Positions 35,701-45,590 of a stretch of 64,000 nucleotides of DNA are shown one piece after another. The notes under the pieces were generated by a model, which was not told the origin of the DNA, ran no database searches, and was given only the letters and a program-made list of their open reading frames with translations. Both the position numbers and the translations under genes were made by a program. The stretch comes from Actinernus sp. WN-2022 (taxonomy: Eukaryota; Cnidaria; Anthozoa; Actiniaria; Actinernidae). The stretch covers positions 74,085,012-74,149,011 of the forward strand of contig JAOWCC010000577.1 in NCBI GenBank assembly GCA_030867875.1. Reading direction: 5' to 3'. Position 1 is the stretch's first letter. Each line of letters begins with the position of its first letter.

Positions 35701-35717
35701 TATGGCCTGATTTTCAG

Positions 35718-36795
35718 ACGGTACGAGGTCGTCTGCTCACTTCATCCCCCTCCCCGTCTGATGGACTTCATAGACTTTCATGTTCCTGACGTCATAATTT
35801 CAACCAATCAGAGCGAACTTTACACTTTTGGCAAAGTCTGGAATTTAAGGAATGTGTTCGCAATTATTTTCTAAATGCCGTTGGGGAATAACTTGAGCAG
35901 TGTGTCGACCGAAGTTGTAAAGTTTTCAGGATGTCGAAGCTATATCCAGAGCAGAATAAAGCATTGGAATCGTGTATTCGTTGAAACGATGTGTTTGTGA
36001 ATCTACGTACGGGCTTTGGTAAATCACTAATCTTCCTCCGCTTATATAAATCTCATGCATTAATAGATCTGAAACATTCTCCTAGGTTTTTGGCTTTTAG
36101 AAGCCAACATTTTTCATGGAATATTATGATTTTTCCTTGCAGAAGTGAATACACATACTGAGTATGTTATGGAAAACGTTTCATGGCACTTTGGTGAATA
36201 ATTATGTTTTCAGAATTATGAACACACTTCCGTAAGTTCATGTACGGCAATGGCATCTAAACTTTGCACAAAAGTCCGGTTAAAACAATCTATGATACCA
36301 AAAAACTACAATAGGACAATTTCAGGGTCTTGTGTGACTAATCGACATACATATCAAGCCTCAAAACGTTTTAATAATAAAAGTAAAAGCGTAAAAGTTC
36401 TAAGATCACAGCAATAAACTTTACGGCGTGAATCGAGTCTGATATTTCTTGTATGCATTCTCATACACTGTCGTGCAAATACTGCACACAAACTTCCGTT
36501 TAAAAAGTTCCTGCTCTCCAAAGAACCACAGCAGCTCAAACAGGATAACATTCTGAGCAATCGACAGAAGTTTGAAGCTGTATAATTTGTTTTCCAGCCG
36601 GCATGAAAGCTGATCCAACTAGTAAAAGCCGTTTCTGCACGACTGTTCTGCATTTCACGCTTCAATTCTTACGCGTGTTCGTATTGTCTTATTGTGAAAA
36701 CAAAGGTTGATGACGCCAGGAACATGAAAGTCTATGAAGTTCATCAGACGGGGAGGGGGAGGAAGTGAGCGGACGACCTCGTACCGAATAACAAA
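35718..36795. mobile_element. inverted-repeat element with RecQ-like remnant
   Basis: 35718-35810 (gacggtacgaggtcgtctgc, cccgtctgatggacttcata) is inverted at 36700-36795. Inside, 35930-36030 on the plus strand reads LYPEQNKALESCIR, stop, then NDVFVNLRTGFGKSLIF, a damaged Walker A segment like that at 16.5 kb. A 65-codon minus-strand frame (36421-36618) contains CSICTTVYENAYKK; I do not recognise it. Confidence 0.6.
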
Positions 36796-36854
36796 ACATT
36801 TTTCACAGCCAATAGAAAAGATAACCAAACGCAAAGCCAAAGCAGCGCTCTATA

Positions 36855-37195
36855 TACCCGTTGGGAGGGGGTACTCCCTATATTTGGTGGACAGGGATGA
36901 TCGTCGTATTTTTAGGGGTTGAAATTGGTGATCCGGTAATTTTTAGGGGTTGTTGAAGCAAATCCTAATTTTTTTTAGAATCTGGTATTTCTTAGAGGTG
37001 CATCTTAAGACCGCACTCCATAGCCGATTTTTCGGCCCGAGAGCTGACCCATAATGGATTAGCGGAAATGTGCACGATAACAGTTTTTTAGGGTATTGCA
37101 TTTTCTGGGTGAAGTATTTCTAGGGTGTGTTTCAGTTTCTCCGACGGTCATCCCCGATCTTTTTACCCAGGAGTACCCACCCCCCGCCCCCAGGT
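36855..37195 (+). repeat. dispersed repeat upstream of the dioxygenase
   Basis: gttgggagggggtactccct at the left end is mirrored by caggagtacccacccccc at the right. Internal attttttaggggttg-type motifs recur and match 33700-33800. The apparent 5' extension of the dioxygenase frame (37127 onward) runs through this repeat, which argues that the extension is not coding. Confidence 0.65.
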
Positions 37196-37291
37196 CTATA
37201 TAGCACATTGGTGATCTTCAGTATATCAGTCACACTAGGTTGCACCTGCAGAGGCGCTGGGCCGTGCGCAAAGTGTGTGGTAAGCAAAAAA

Positions 37292-38119
37292 ATGAAGCTG
37301 AATTGTGAACTAAAACCGGTCTTGGTCGGTGCTGAGGTTAGAGGAATAGATTTGAAGTCTCCTGTAAGTGAATCAGTGATCGAGGCGATCAGAGATCAGG
37401 TCGCAGAGTACAGCATCCTTATTTTCAAAGACCAAGGCTTGATTTCAGCCGACCGTCATGTGAAGATCAGTGAATGGTTCGGCGAAGTCATTACAGTGTA
37501 CAGCAAGCATCCCAAGTCACCTCACCACCAGGTCTTCCGCGTCTCTAACGACCCGAGTGAGGGAATTGTCGGTCAAGGAAGACATGGATGGCATATCGAT
37601 GGAGCTGCATTGGATAAGCCGCACAGCTATGCCATCTATCAAATGATTAGTGTCCCTACTAAAGGCGACACCATATTTACCTCGCTGTATAAGCTTGTCG
37701 AAGACCTCAGCCCCGAGATGTACGAGAAATGGGATCGGCTATGGGCTGTGATTTGTAATGAAAATCAAACAACTAACACACATCCGCTGATCTACAGCCA
37801 TCCAGTCACTCGGAGGAAAACGTTGTGTTTCCATGTTGGGTTTATCAAAGAGTTCATCTGGGATTATGATACTCCGCAGCAGAGAATAGCTACCCCTGAG
37901 GAAACAGAGGAAATAAAGAGAGAAATCAACCAGCAGATTACACGGCAGGGTGGAGAATTCTTGTATTCTCACATGTGGGAAATAGGAGATTTTGTGATCA
38001 CCGATAATCTAGCTGTTGGCCACGTGACAGCGCCAGAGTCGCAGTTTGCCGTTGGCGATGTTGGTCTGCGAGTCTTACATCGCACTACTGTCGATGGAAC
38101 AGCAACGCCTGTGAAGTAA
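37292..38119 (+). CDS. TauD/TfdA-family Fe(II)/2-oxoglutarate dioxygenase
   Basis: A 275-residue uninterrupted frame close to the length of bacterial TauD (about 280). Iron-binding H-x-D is at H101/D103 (GWHIDGA), the distal His at H244 (NLAVGHVTAP) and the 2-oxoglutarate-binding Arg at about R264 (VLHRTTVDG); TNTHPLIYSHP near residue 161 matches the family's conserved T-HP-V segment. Family members hydroxylate small substrates such as taurine or aryloxyalkanoates with CO2 and succinate release; substrate here is unknown. The frame is open upstream to 37127, but that part is repeat-derived, so I choose the ATG at 37292. No targeting signal is obvious; probably cytosolic. No intron is seen within the conserved fold. 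Confidence 0.9.
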   Translation: MKLNCELKPVLVGAEVRGIDLKSPVSESVIEAIRDQVAEYSILIFKDQGLISADRHVKISEWFGEVITVYSKHPKSPHHQVFRVSNDPSEGIVGQGRHGWHIDGAALDKPHSYAIYQMISVPTKGDTIFTSLYKLVEDLSPEMYEKWDRLWAVICNENQTTNTHPLIYSHPVTRRKTLCFHVGFIKEFIWDYDTPQQRIATPEETEEIKREINQQITRQGGEFLYSHMWEIGDFVITDNLAVGHVTAPESQFAVGDVGLRVLHRTTVDGTATPVK

Positions 38120-38940
38120 TGCTCTTACTACACGACTAAGACCAGCCTTATTTGATCAAATCATACGAAATAAGAATTCCAAGTGGAGAACGTGATTTTG
38201 AATGATTTTATTAAAATTTATGCACTTTACACAACGCTTAATAGAGACCACCATTTTCACAGGTTGACCTTTTCGCATAACTGTGCGCAGTGCTGTAAGC
38301 ATCCCCCAAGGGATTTTTCTGTCGAACCTTTCCCCTCTCCCAGAAAAGAGCCAAAACGTTCTTTGAGTTTCATCTTGTTCTAAATGCAAGGACCTTTTTG
38401 TTTATTTCCTGTATTCAGAAGCATCGTCGCTGTTCAACAGAGACTTTCGCTCTGAGGGATTCAATCAGCCGGATCATTTAGCATCCCAACAGACATTCTA
38501 ATATGTCTAATATTACGTGACTTTTCGTCGCATGCATTGGTGGTTTTCATAGTCAAGGTCAAGATAGACCAGTACATTGGCGGCCGTTCTTCCGTCGCTT
38601 TTTCTTGCACGCAAACCTGTGCTGCACTTCTCTGAGCTCCTTCTCTCTCTCCCAGATACTTTGGTTACTCAAGCATGTAAAGGAGAATGTCAATCGAGTT
38701 TCTTTAAAACAAACAACAAAAATAACACCCCGAGACAGAAGAGAAATGCCATGCGAATGTCCTGTTGTGCTTTTCAAACCCTTTTCGATAGAGGATGGCA
38801 AAGATGAAAGTGGTTACGAAAGCTTCAATTGATTTCGAACCGATTCAGCTCTAAATTTCACATAAAATCAGTATTTGTTATCCACTCGAATCTTTGCCCT
38901 CCTTCATCAAAATTGTCTCTCGTATTTTAGCCATTCTCCA
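38120..38940. other. downstream non-coding stretch
   Basis: No feature recognised. No canonical aataaa is evident close to the dioxygenase stop. Confidence 0.4.
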
Positions 38941-38949
38941 GTATACCTG

Positions 38950-39021
38950 GTAGATAGATAGATAGATAGATAGATAGGTAGGTAGGTAGGTAGGTAGGTA
39001 GATAGATAGATAGATAGATAG
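38950..39021. repeat. GATA/GGTA tetranucleotide microsatellite
   Basis: gatagata units, then about six ggta units, then gata units again. It directly abuts paralogous block 2. Confidence 0.95.
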
Positions 39022-39585
39022 AGCTGTTAGCGTATCATTTACAAGAAAAGTTGGAATATTAATTAAGAACCATTAATAAAAATTAAGCTAAATAAACTGA
39101 TTTACAATTGATAAAAAGTCCTTAGTGTAACCTTAAGATAAGCTATTAATTTACAATTGGTAAGAAAAGATAAAATTGATAAATTATGTCAACTAAGCGC
39201 ATCTAATAATCTCATAAAGGCATTATGACTGAGTACTGACTCTGCATAACTTCATCCGGCATAAAAGAATACCCATATCTCTATGTCTTAAATTTATTGT
39301 TATCGGGAGTATAGTCTATCATTCCTCAGTATATAACTATGTGATACCGGCTTTCTCAGGTGACAAAGTTGCTAGACGGTCAACTGAATAGAGTTGCAAG
39401 ACCAGTCAATTATCACGGGCCTCCTTAAACCTAGCCTCCTATGTAGCCGTCCTTAGTGTCGTCACGCAACGCTTACGACACTAAATGACGGCTGCATATA
39501 CAAGAGGCTACCTTAAACTCAATTACGCACGAGTTTGTTTTCGGGACTGTAATGACAAACTCTTTCTAGCATGAAAAACCGAGGA
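39022..39585. repeat. paralogous block 2
   Basis: Second copy of 32742-33683. It lacks the 477 bp MITE (empty site ccttaagataag) but has an 80 bp hairpin MITE at 39431-39510 that block 1 lacks. Apart from these insertions similarity is high throughout. Confidence 0.8.
39431..39510. mobile_element. 80 bp hairpin MITE, 8 bp target duplication
   Basis: Ends TAGCCTC and GAGGCTA; inside, gtagccgtccttagtgtcgt pairs imperfectly with acgacactaaatgacggctg. CCTTAAAC lies on both sides (39423-39430 and 39511-39518), and block 1 has one copy (tttaaac). Eight base duplication suggests hAT-type integration. Confidence 0.85.
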
Positions 39586-39889
39586 TGCACACTCGAGACT
39601 AGATCTAATACATCAAATACAAGTGGTATCAAAATGGATTAAATCCTCAACATTCGACCTAGCTCGTTTTAACTGTAGAAGAAAGTAAAGTTTAAGGGCC
39701 CATTGACATATTTCGTTGCTATGCGTTGCTATGCTCGCAGCTGCAGATGCGATTTTGCTAGCCTGAGAAAACAGGCTCTATTCAGTAAGGCCCCAAACAG
39801 TTTAATTCTTAAAAGAGTAAACATTTAGACTGGAACTCTTAACATTGTAAAATTTCCTGTCGAATTATCGTTGAAGCTTGGACGAGAAA

Positions 39890-40030
39890 CCGAGAATACG
39901 AGATACGAGAATCCGAGATGCGAGATACGAGACTGCCAGATACGAGAATCCGAGATGCGAGAATCCGACATGCGAGAATGCGAGATACGAGAATCCGAGA
40001 TGGGAGCTCGAGAATCCGAGATGCGAGGTT
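39890..40030. repeat. minisatellite of gagaatccgagatgcgagat type
   Basis: Imperfect units built from gagaatccga and gatgcgagatac repeat about six times. An inverted relative is at 51335-51440 (tctcggattctcgcat). Each lies close to one end of a tRNA-bearing MITE copy. Confidence 0.8.
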
Positions 40031-40048
40031 GCTTTCAGTGCAACGCGT

Positions 40049-40395
40049 TCTCAAGGTTAAAAATAATGATTATCATTATTTGTCAAATCGTTTTAAAATA
40101 ATAATAACCATTATTCTAAGACAAACGACGGGTTCTCACTCACCTAGAGCTAGGGTTCACGGGTAAACAAGAAGAGTAGGTAAACGAGAGAAAAGCGCTC
40201 CTACTTGGGCTCGAACTCGTAACCGTTTGCGTGTAGTGCTTGGTAATACAGACGTCATGACCACTACACTAAGCACGTCTACCACCGTTCGGAATTTGAC
40301 AATTGTTTATCTTTATCCTTGACTGGATTTAAGAATAATGATTATCATTGTTTTGAAGTGATTTGACAATTAATGATAATCATTGTTTTCTCTTG
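40049..40395 (-). mobile_element. tRNA-bearing MITE family, copy B (uninterrupted)
   Basis: About 45 bp imperfect terminal inverted repeats: left ctcaaggttaaaaataatga and right tcattgttttctcttgg-type inverse, both leading into ttgacaaat-type text. On the minus strand the interior carries a tRNA-like segment (40195-40276), the polylinker ctactcttcttgtttaccc and gtgaaccctagctctaggt. No protein coding. Serves as an empty site for the element nested in copy A. Confidence 0.8.
40195..40276 (-). repeat. tRNA-like segment in MITE copy B
   Basis: Minus strand: GTGCTTAGTGTAGTGGTCAT at the 5' end, then ACGGTTACGAGTTCGAGCC, then 3' GGAGCGC; length 82 nt as in copy C. The A and B box-like motifs have pol III promoter spacing. 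Anticodon stem not convincing. Confidence 0.55.
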
Positions 40396-40399
40396 GTCA

Positions 40400-41330
40400 A
40401 TAACAGTTATTTCTTCGGCCAAAAAAACTGGTTTCTGTCATTAGACTACCCCTACCCCCGGGGACCCTTGGATAACCATGTATACTATTTAATAATAGCT
40501 GAGATTTGGGAATTATTTTTAGTACTCCATGGCTTCTTGGAATGTTTTGAGAAGTTTGCAATCATTCAGAAATGTGACGATCACTGGAGAGTGGTTGCCA
40601 TATAAAATTCATAATCGCTACGATCGCCGAGATAAACGCTCCTGGTACCAAATAGAGGGACAAAATGTGAGCGCTATCAGTTGATACTCTAGCCCAAGGT
40701 GTTTTGAAATTTGTATGATAACCTTTCTAAAGGAGTAGCTTTCATGTAGATTTTTTAATTTGAAATTTCTCAAAATGTTGCTTCAGCATGGAAACGAGGC
40801 TCCAAATGAAACCCACAAAAATTCGTTCAATACATTCTTTTGCAGTTATTCTCTTGATAACAAAGAAAGACTATTGTAACTTTTAGGAATAACGTGAAAA
40901 TAAAAACAACAACTGATTAAGAAATTCGCATTGTATTATGGGTAAATCCAAGATGGCGGCTCCTAGGTAAGTATGGCATTGTTATCCTGGATTTTTCGTT
41001 GTTTTTAAAACTAAATATAAAGTTCAAGAGACTATAAATGGCTAATAAACAACTAGATGCCACGAAAAGCAGATTCGCTGAAAATGTTGAGCTTTTTAGG
41101 GAGACATTTTGGAGTAACTTACAGACCTTCAATAAATAGGCCATCGCAAGAATCGGTCAGAATAGATCGAGAATATTGATATATGCTATATGATTTCACA
41201 GGGAGCGTAAAAGGGCGAACAGTGATAATGAATACGATATCGGAAGCGATCTCGTCAAGAACGAAGTTGTGTGATTCATTGCACTGACCTAATTGCTCCT
41301 CAAGATAATGCCATCCTGGAAAATCAGGAT
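40400..41330. other. no recognisable feature
   Basis: No gene or repeat recognised, apart from a possible start context gggtaaatccaagatggcgg near 40939. Confidence 0.4.
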
Positions 41331-42629
41331 CAAAGCTGCTGTTATTCGTAGCCATCAACCACTCCTTGCTGTTGCCGGATACTATAAATGAAGAGGAAAT
41401 TCCCGATATTCTCTATCACAGAAAATGTCGCAGCATTTTTACGATGAAAAAGCCGTTGGAAAGGCTTTCTCAGGAAACAGATTTGTCGGTTACTGACAGC
41501 GGCAACTTAAGAAAATCCTCAATCCGGCAGTCCCCTAGCACGAGCACAACTTACGAACACGTCTTCATTTTCTGCGAAAAGAAGAGTAAATATGTTAGGG
41601 GAACCAGAAATCGAGAACCCTTTGTACAATGTAGTGGCAGTGGTGAATCTCCAGAAGAAGAGTACGCCCATCTGGCGTCTGATGCTTACCAGATGCTTTT
41701 TGACTACACCAGATTGGATGTACTGGGAAGTGAGAAAGTATAGTCACGTTGTCCGAGACAACTGAAATTATTGTGTCTTGTCTAAACTCGTTAGGTATTA
41801 ATGAATGTAAACCATCCACAAAGAAACATAACCGAAGGAATCTTGAGGGAGAATTCGGTGATGTACTGCGCTTTGAGAATTTACTAGACGACGCCAAAGC
41901 TTTCATAATTCCCGTCAATTTGTCAACACTACACAGGTATATAACAGCACTTCTGCTGGAAAAGCAGGACAATACTAGCAAGTCATTAAAGTGTTTATGA
42001 AACCAAATTTTGCATCTTTATTTTATTGCAGAATATTAAAGTTCATTCTTTTCTGATTATCAAGAGTACATTTATTTTTCCGTTCTGCCTTCGGAAAGGT
42101 CTCTTTTTCGCCATTCAAATTGACTACTTTATGCTTAAAACGGTCCGGGGCCTGGAACCGAATCTACCATTACAATGACGTCACTGCGAGGCCTCGCAAG
42201 TGACAATAGACCATTTTCTCAAGTATGCGCACGCAACAGGCTTGACGGGCCGGTAAATACTTCACGTGGGCAATCACGTAGTGCTTTCCTATAACCCTCC
42301 CTATTATTTCAACCAATACTAAATCCAAGCTGCCTACATGGAGTATTTATTGGCGGGCCGTGAGTTTTGTTAGCTTTTGTTAGACTCGTTCTGATGCGTC
42401 AGCCTTTGTTATTCAAATTATCGGCTATTGTTAAAAAATTGGCGGCTATTCCATTTTCTCAGGTTTGCGCACGCAAAATTGGCCCCCCGAATCGCTTTGT
42501 GAACAATAGCCGCCAATTTTTGAACAATAGCCGATAATTTAAAGGCTGTCGCATCAGAACGAGTCTAACAAAAGCTAACAAAACTCACGGCCCGCCAAGA
42601 AATACTTCATGTAGGTAGCTTGGATTTAG

Positions 42630-42730
42630 ACTGGTATGTAATCAACTAAAGTCGATTGAGGTATGCTAACAGCCGTGGAAAGCGAGTAGCAGCTGACGTT
42701 TCGAGCGTTAGCCCTTCGTCAGAGCAAAAA
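42630..42730 (-). mobile_element. 101 bp retroposed insert with 13 bp target duplication
   Basis: AGCTTGGATTTAG occurs on both sides (42617-42629 and 42731-42743). The insert ends in A5 on the plus strand. The opposite foldback arm has the uninterrupted sequence, so the insertion is real. It carries the hammerhead-like motif at 42692-42725 and resembles sequence associated with Penelope-like elements or retrozymes; that affiliation is inferred. Confidence 0.7.
42692..42725 (-). ncRNA. hammerhead-ribozyme-like core
   Basis: Minus-strand order: GCT, CTGACGA, an extra A, GGGC-TAAC-GCTC (4 bp stem II with tetraloop), GAAA, C, GTC, AGC. This matches CUGANGA, stem II, GAAA and a GUC cleavage triplet; the terminal GCU and AGC can form stem I. 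Stem III would be only two pairs with no loop, so activity would need a dimer (ACGU is self-complementary), as described for Penelope-like elements. The extra A after CUGACGA is unusual but known in one viroid hammerhead. Activity is not shown. Confidence 0.5.
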
Positions 42731-44865
42731 AGCTTGGATTTAGTATTGGTTGAAATAATAGGGAGGGTTATAGAAAACCACTACGTGATTCCCACGTGAA
42801 GTATTTACCGGCCCGTCAAGCCTGTTGCGTGCGCATACTTGAGAAAAATATGATCATGTAGGACGACACGCATTTCTACAAAAAAAAAAATTATAATAAA
42901 GCACAAACAATTCAATACAAAAAAGATGAAATACATTAGAACGCAACCAGGAGCAACAAATAAAAGATGGTTCTCCTTGTTCTATAAAATAATATTGCAC
43001 GCTCGAGGTCTTGAAAAACTGCGGATGCACGAGCAGAACGCGGGTACATTTAGCAGCTCATTTCAAGACCTCGAAAGTACATTATTTTGTGATAGAACAA
43101 GGAGAACCATCTGTTATTTGTTTTATAATATAAAACTTCAATCTAGACGAAGGAAAGTAAGCTATCTAATTTTAAGAACCCAAATAAAAGTCTACTATTA
43201 AGCAAATAAACTGACTACAGCGAAAACTCCATTTTACTGTACTCATCGCTGATTGGTTCAATTCTGACAGCTTGACATTGACGATCTGAAAACTCGTTTC
43301 TTATTGGATGAAATAACCTGCTATAAAAAGAACATGTCGATTGATAAAAGTGAAAGATAGAAATTGCAAGACGCCGGCCTCAAACGGGCTGTAAAATTGT
43401 CAACTGATCAAAACTGTTGCAGGAAACACAAGTGCTTTCTTTTTACAATGTATGGCCAGCACAAGAGAAGTTAATCTGCACATTGTGATAGTGTTGAAAA
43501 TGCCTGATGGAAAAACATTCATAGAGAAAGCGTTTATAATATAGCGAATTCTGAGACTGAGTTACGTGAGTTGAGGTTCCCGACTATATTTTCTACAACA
43601 ACTGCATCGTTGTCAGACACTGGCTATTTCATAGTATTCTGTGGTCTGAAAAAGGATATTTTCGTTATCCCAAGGAACAGTGTTTAACTCAGTGCTGCTA
43701 TGATGGCAGTGAGTTGCGTAGCTTTTGAGGCTCAGTTCGACTATACGGCTTTCGAAATTCTGGGTTCTTTGCAAGTTTTATCGTCCGTTTTTCTTTCACG
43801 AACATTCAGGATCCTCTTAAACGTATTTCTACAGGAAACCAGAGAAACCCTATATTGCATTATTTGCCATTCACTGTTCTGGCTTCAGCATAAAAGTACA
43901 GGAGTATTAAAGTTATCGCCGAGTTCTTGGTGAGTCATTTCTTGTAGTTTTGTTGTATCAAACTGTGAATGAGTAACGCTGTATATTAGAACTTCAATGT
44001 CCATTGTATTTTGGCGTAGGATAAAGTTAAATACGGGAAGAAAACCAAGGCCACCATGCCCGCCACAATATCTTCCACCTCCTCGCTTATTTTTAGCTTT
44101 CCCTGAAACATTGTCGCTGGAGTCCGCCATGTTTGTAACAACGAGTCCTCACAGTGACGTCACGTATCTCATAACCGGACAGTTTTTAGCATAAAGTAGT
44201 CAATGTGAATGGCGAAAAAGAGACCTTTCCAAAGGCGGAACTGAAAAATAAATATACTCTTGATAATCAGAAAAGAATGAACTTTATTATTCTGCAATAA
44301 AATAAAGATGTAAAATTTGGTTTCATAAACACTTTAAAGATGAAAATATCCAGCGAGCTGCTTTTAACATTCGCGAAGCCATTCGTAGTAGCGAAAACAA
44401 GATGACGTGGTCTTCACGCCCTTCCGAGCTCGATAAAAGCGCACTTAATATTCCTAAGAGCTGAATGCGGGGAATAAGGACTGTGCAGAAGCAGAGTGCC
44501 CTCCAAAAGTGCAGCAATTTATAAAGTCCTTTGCGCAAGATACCATGTTTGGAATAAGTTGTGGAAAAATTAAGCCACCTAAACAGGTCCTTCTACCCTA
44601 CGCCGTGAAGACCCTCACAAATAATGTTAGCTCATACAAATGCTTAACTGCTGGCCACGGAATCGCTTACTCCCAACTAGAGGACACTAACACTGCTCTT
44701 TGCCTGCAGAAAATAGGATCAGCAAATGAAATCCAATTGCCAGACAACATCCAGTCTTATGTCAGCACAATCTTGGCATTGGATAATATTGATACATCAC
44801 ATCGAATTAATGGAATAGCAGTGCAAGCTAGACATTTTGGCCCTCACTTCCCTCCAGACCAATCA

Positions 44866-45590
44866 ACTTAACAGCTTTAGAAATTATTCCTAGAAACTCA
44901 CCATCCTTATTAAATTTTATTGTAGACGATATTCAATCTTTCGCAGTCAATAATAATATGCAGTTAAATCCTCGTAAATGTAAGGTTATGTCGATTGACT
45001 TTTTACACTATAATAGTTGCGTGATGCGACCCATTGCTACCGGCGGAAGCTATATAGAGTGCGTGAAGTCCTTCAAGCTTCTCGGGGTATTTATCTCAGA
45101 GGAACTCACGTGGGTTGTCCAGGGTTGTCGTGTATGCCAGCCTTCCATTATACCTATCTAATGCCCTGGAAAATATCCAGAAAAGGGCATTGTCCATCAT
45201 TTTTCCGCGTATTGTTTACGGCGAAGCATTGGAAAAGGCGGGTATCCCCACTCTAGCCGATCGTCGACTAGCGACGTGTAAGAAATTTATAAGCAACATT
45301 AAGCCGGGTAATCCCATCTACCCCCTAATACATAACAGAGTAATAAACTCATTGGCGCAGTACTCGCTGAGATCGGGCAAAGGCAGTTACCCAATGGCCA
45401 CTAAAACTGACCGTTTTAGCAATTTCGTAACTGTGAAATTCCAAGGTATCTAAATTTAATTTATATCATATAGTACGTATTTATTTATTTATATAATCAG
45501 TATCCCATTATTATAAGTGTAATCAGCCTGTAATTCAATATACATTGCAAGAGGCGTGATTAAACTAATTATTATTATTATTATTATTAT
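44866..45590 (+). mobile_element. 5'-truncated LINE, AATCA duplication, (ATT)n tail
   Basis: The frame reads LEIIPRNSPSLLNFIVDD, NNNMQLNPRKCKVMSIDFL, ECVKSFKLLGVFISEEL, then after a small frame slip LSNALENIQKRALSIIFP and RSGKGSYPMATKTDRFSN, the C-terminal part of a CR1/L2-like ORF. It ends in an (att)n tail. AATCA flanks it (44861-44865 and 45591-45595). Removing it rejoins the large ORF in frame, so it is a genuine later insertion. Confidence 0.85.

Larger units (their letters stand above)
42218..42847. mobile_element. foldback element inside the TTAA element
   Basis: Left arm ctcaagtatgcgcacgcaac through tttcaaccaatactaaatcc; right arm the inverse ending gttgcgtgcgcatacttgag. A second inner pair (agacTCGTtctgatgcg-type text; ttggcggctatt and aatagccgccaa) continues toward the centre near 42470. 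The right arm is split by a 101 bp insertion at 42630-42730. Confidence 0.8.
41990..44333. mobile_element. 2.34 kb TIR element, TTAA target duplication
   Basis: About 160 bp terminal inverted repeats begin AGTGTTTATGAAACC at the left and end GGTTTCATAAACACT at the right; the arms include cttttctgattatcaagagt and its inverse. TTAA flanks both ends (41986-41989 and 44334-44337). It sits inside the large broken ORF. Internal frames (43700-43933 plus, 43885-44130 minus, the latter starting MADSSDNVSGKAKNKRGGG) are short and unrecognised, so it looks non-autonomous. Confidence 0.85.

Noticed and set aside
37127..37291. 55-codon N-terminal extension of the dioxygenase
   Set aside because: It lies in a dispersed repeat also seen at 33700-33800, and the family fold begins at the Met at 37292.
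39890..40030. CRISPR-like array
   Set aside because: Units are contiguous imperfect tandem repeats without unique spacers, in a eukaryotic context.
43885..44130. THAP-type DNA-binding protein start (KRGGGRYC)
   Set aside because: Only the first residues resemble the start of such proteins; the C2CH zinc ligands and the following fold are not present in the frame.
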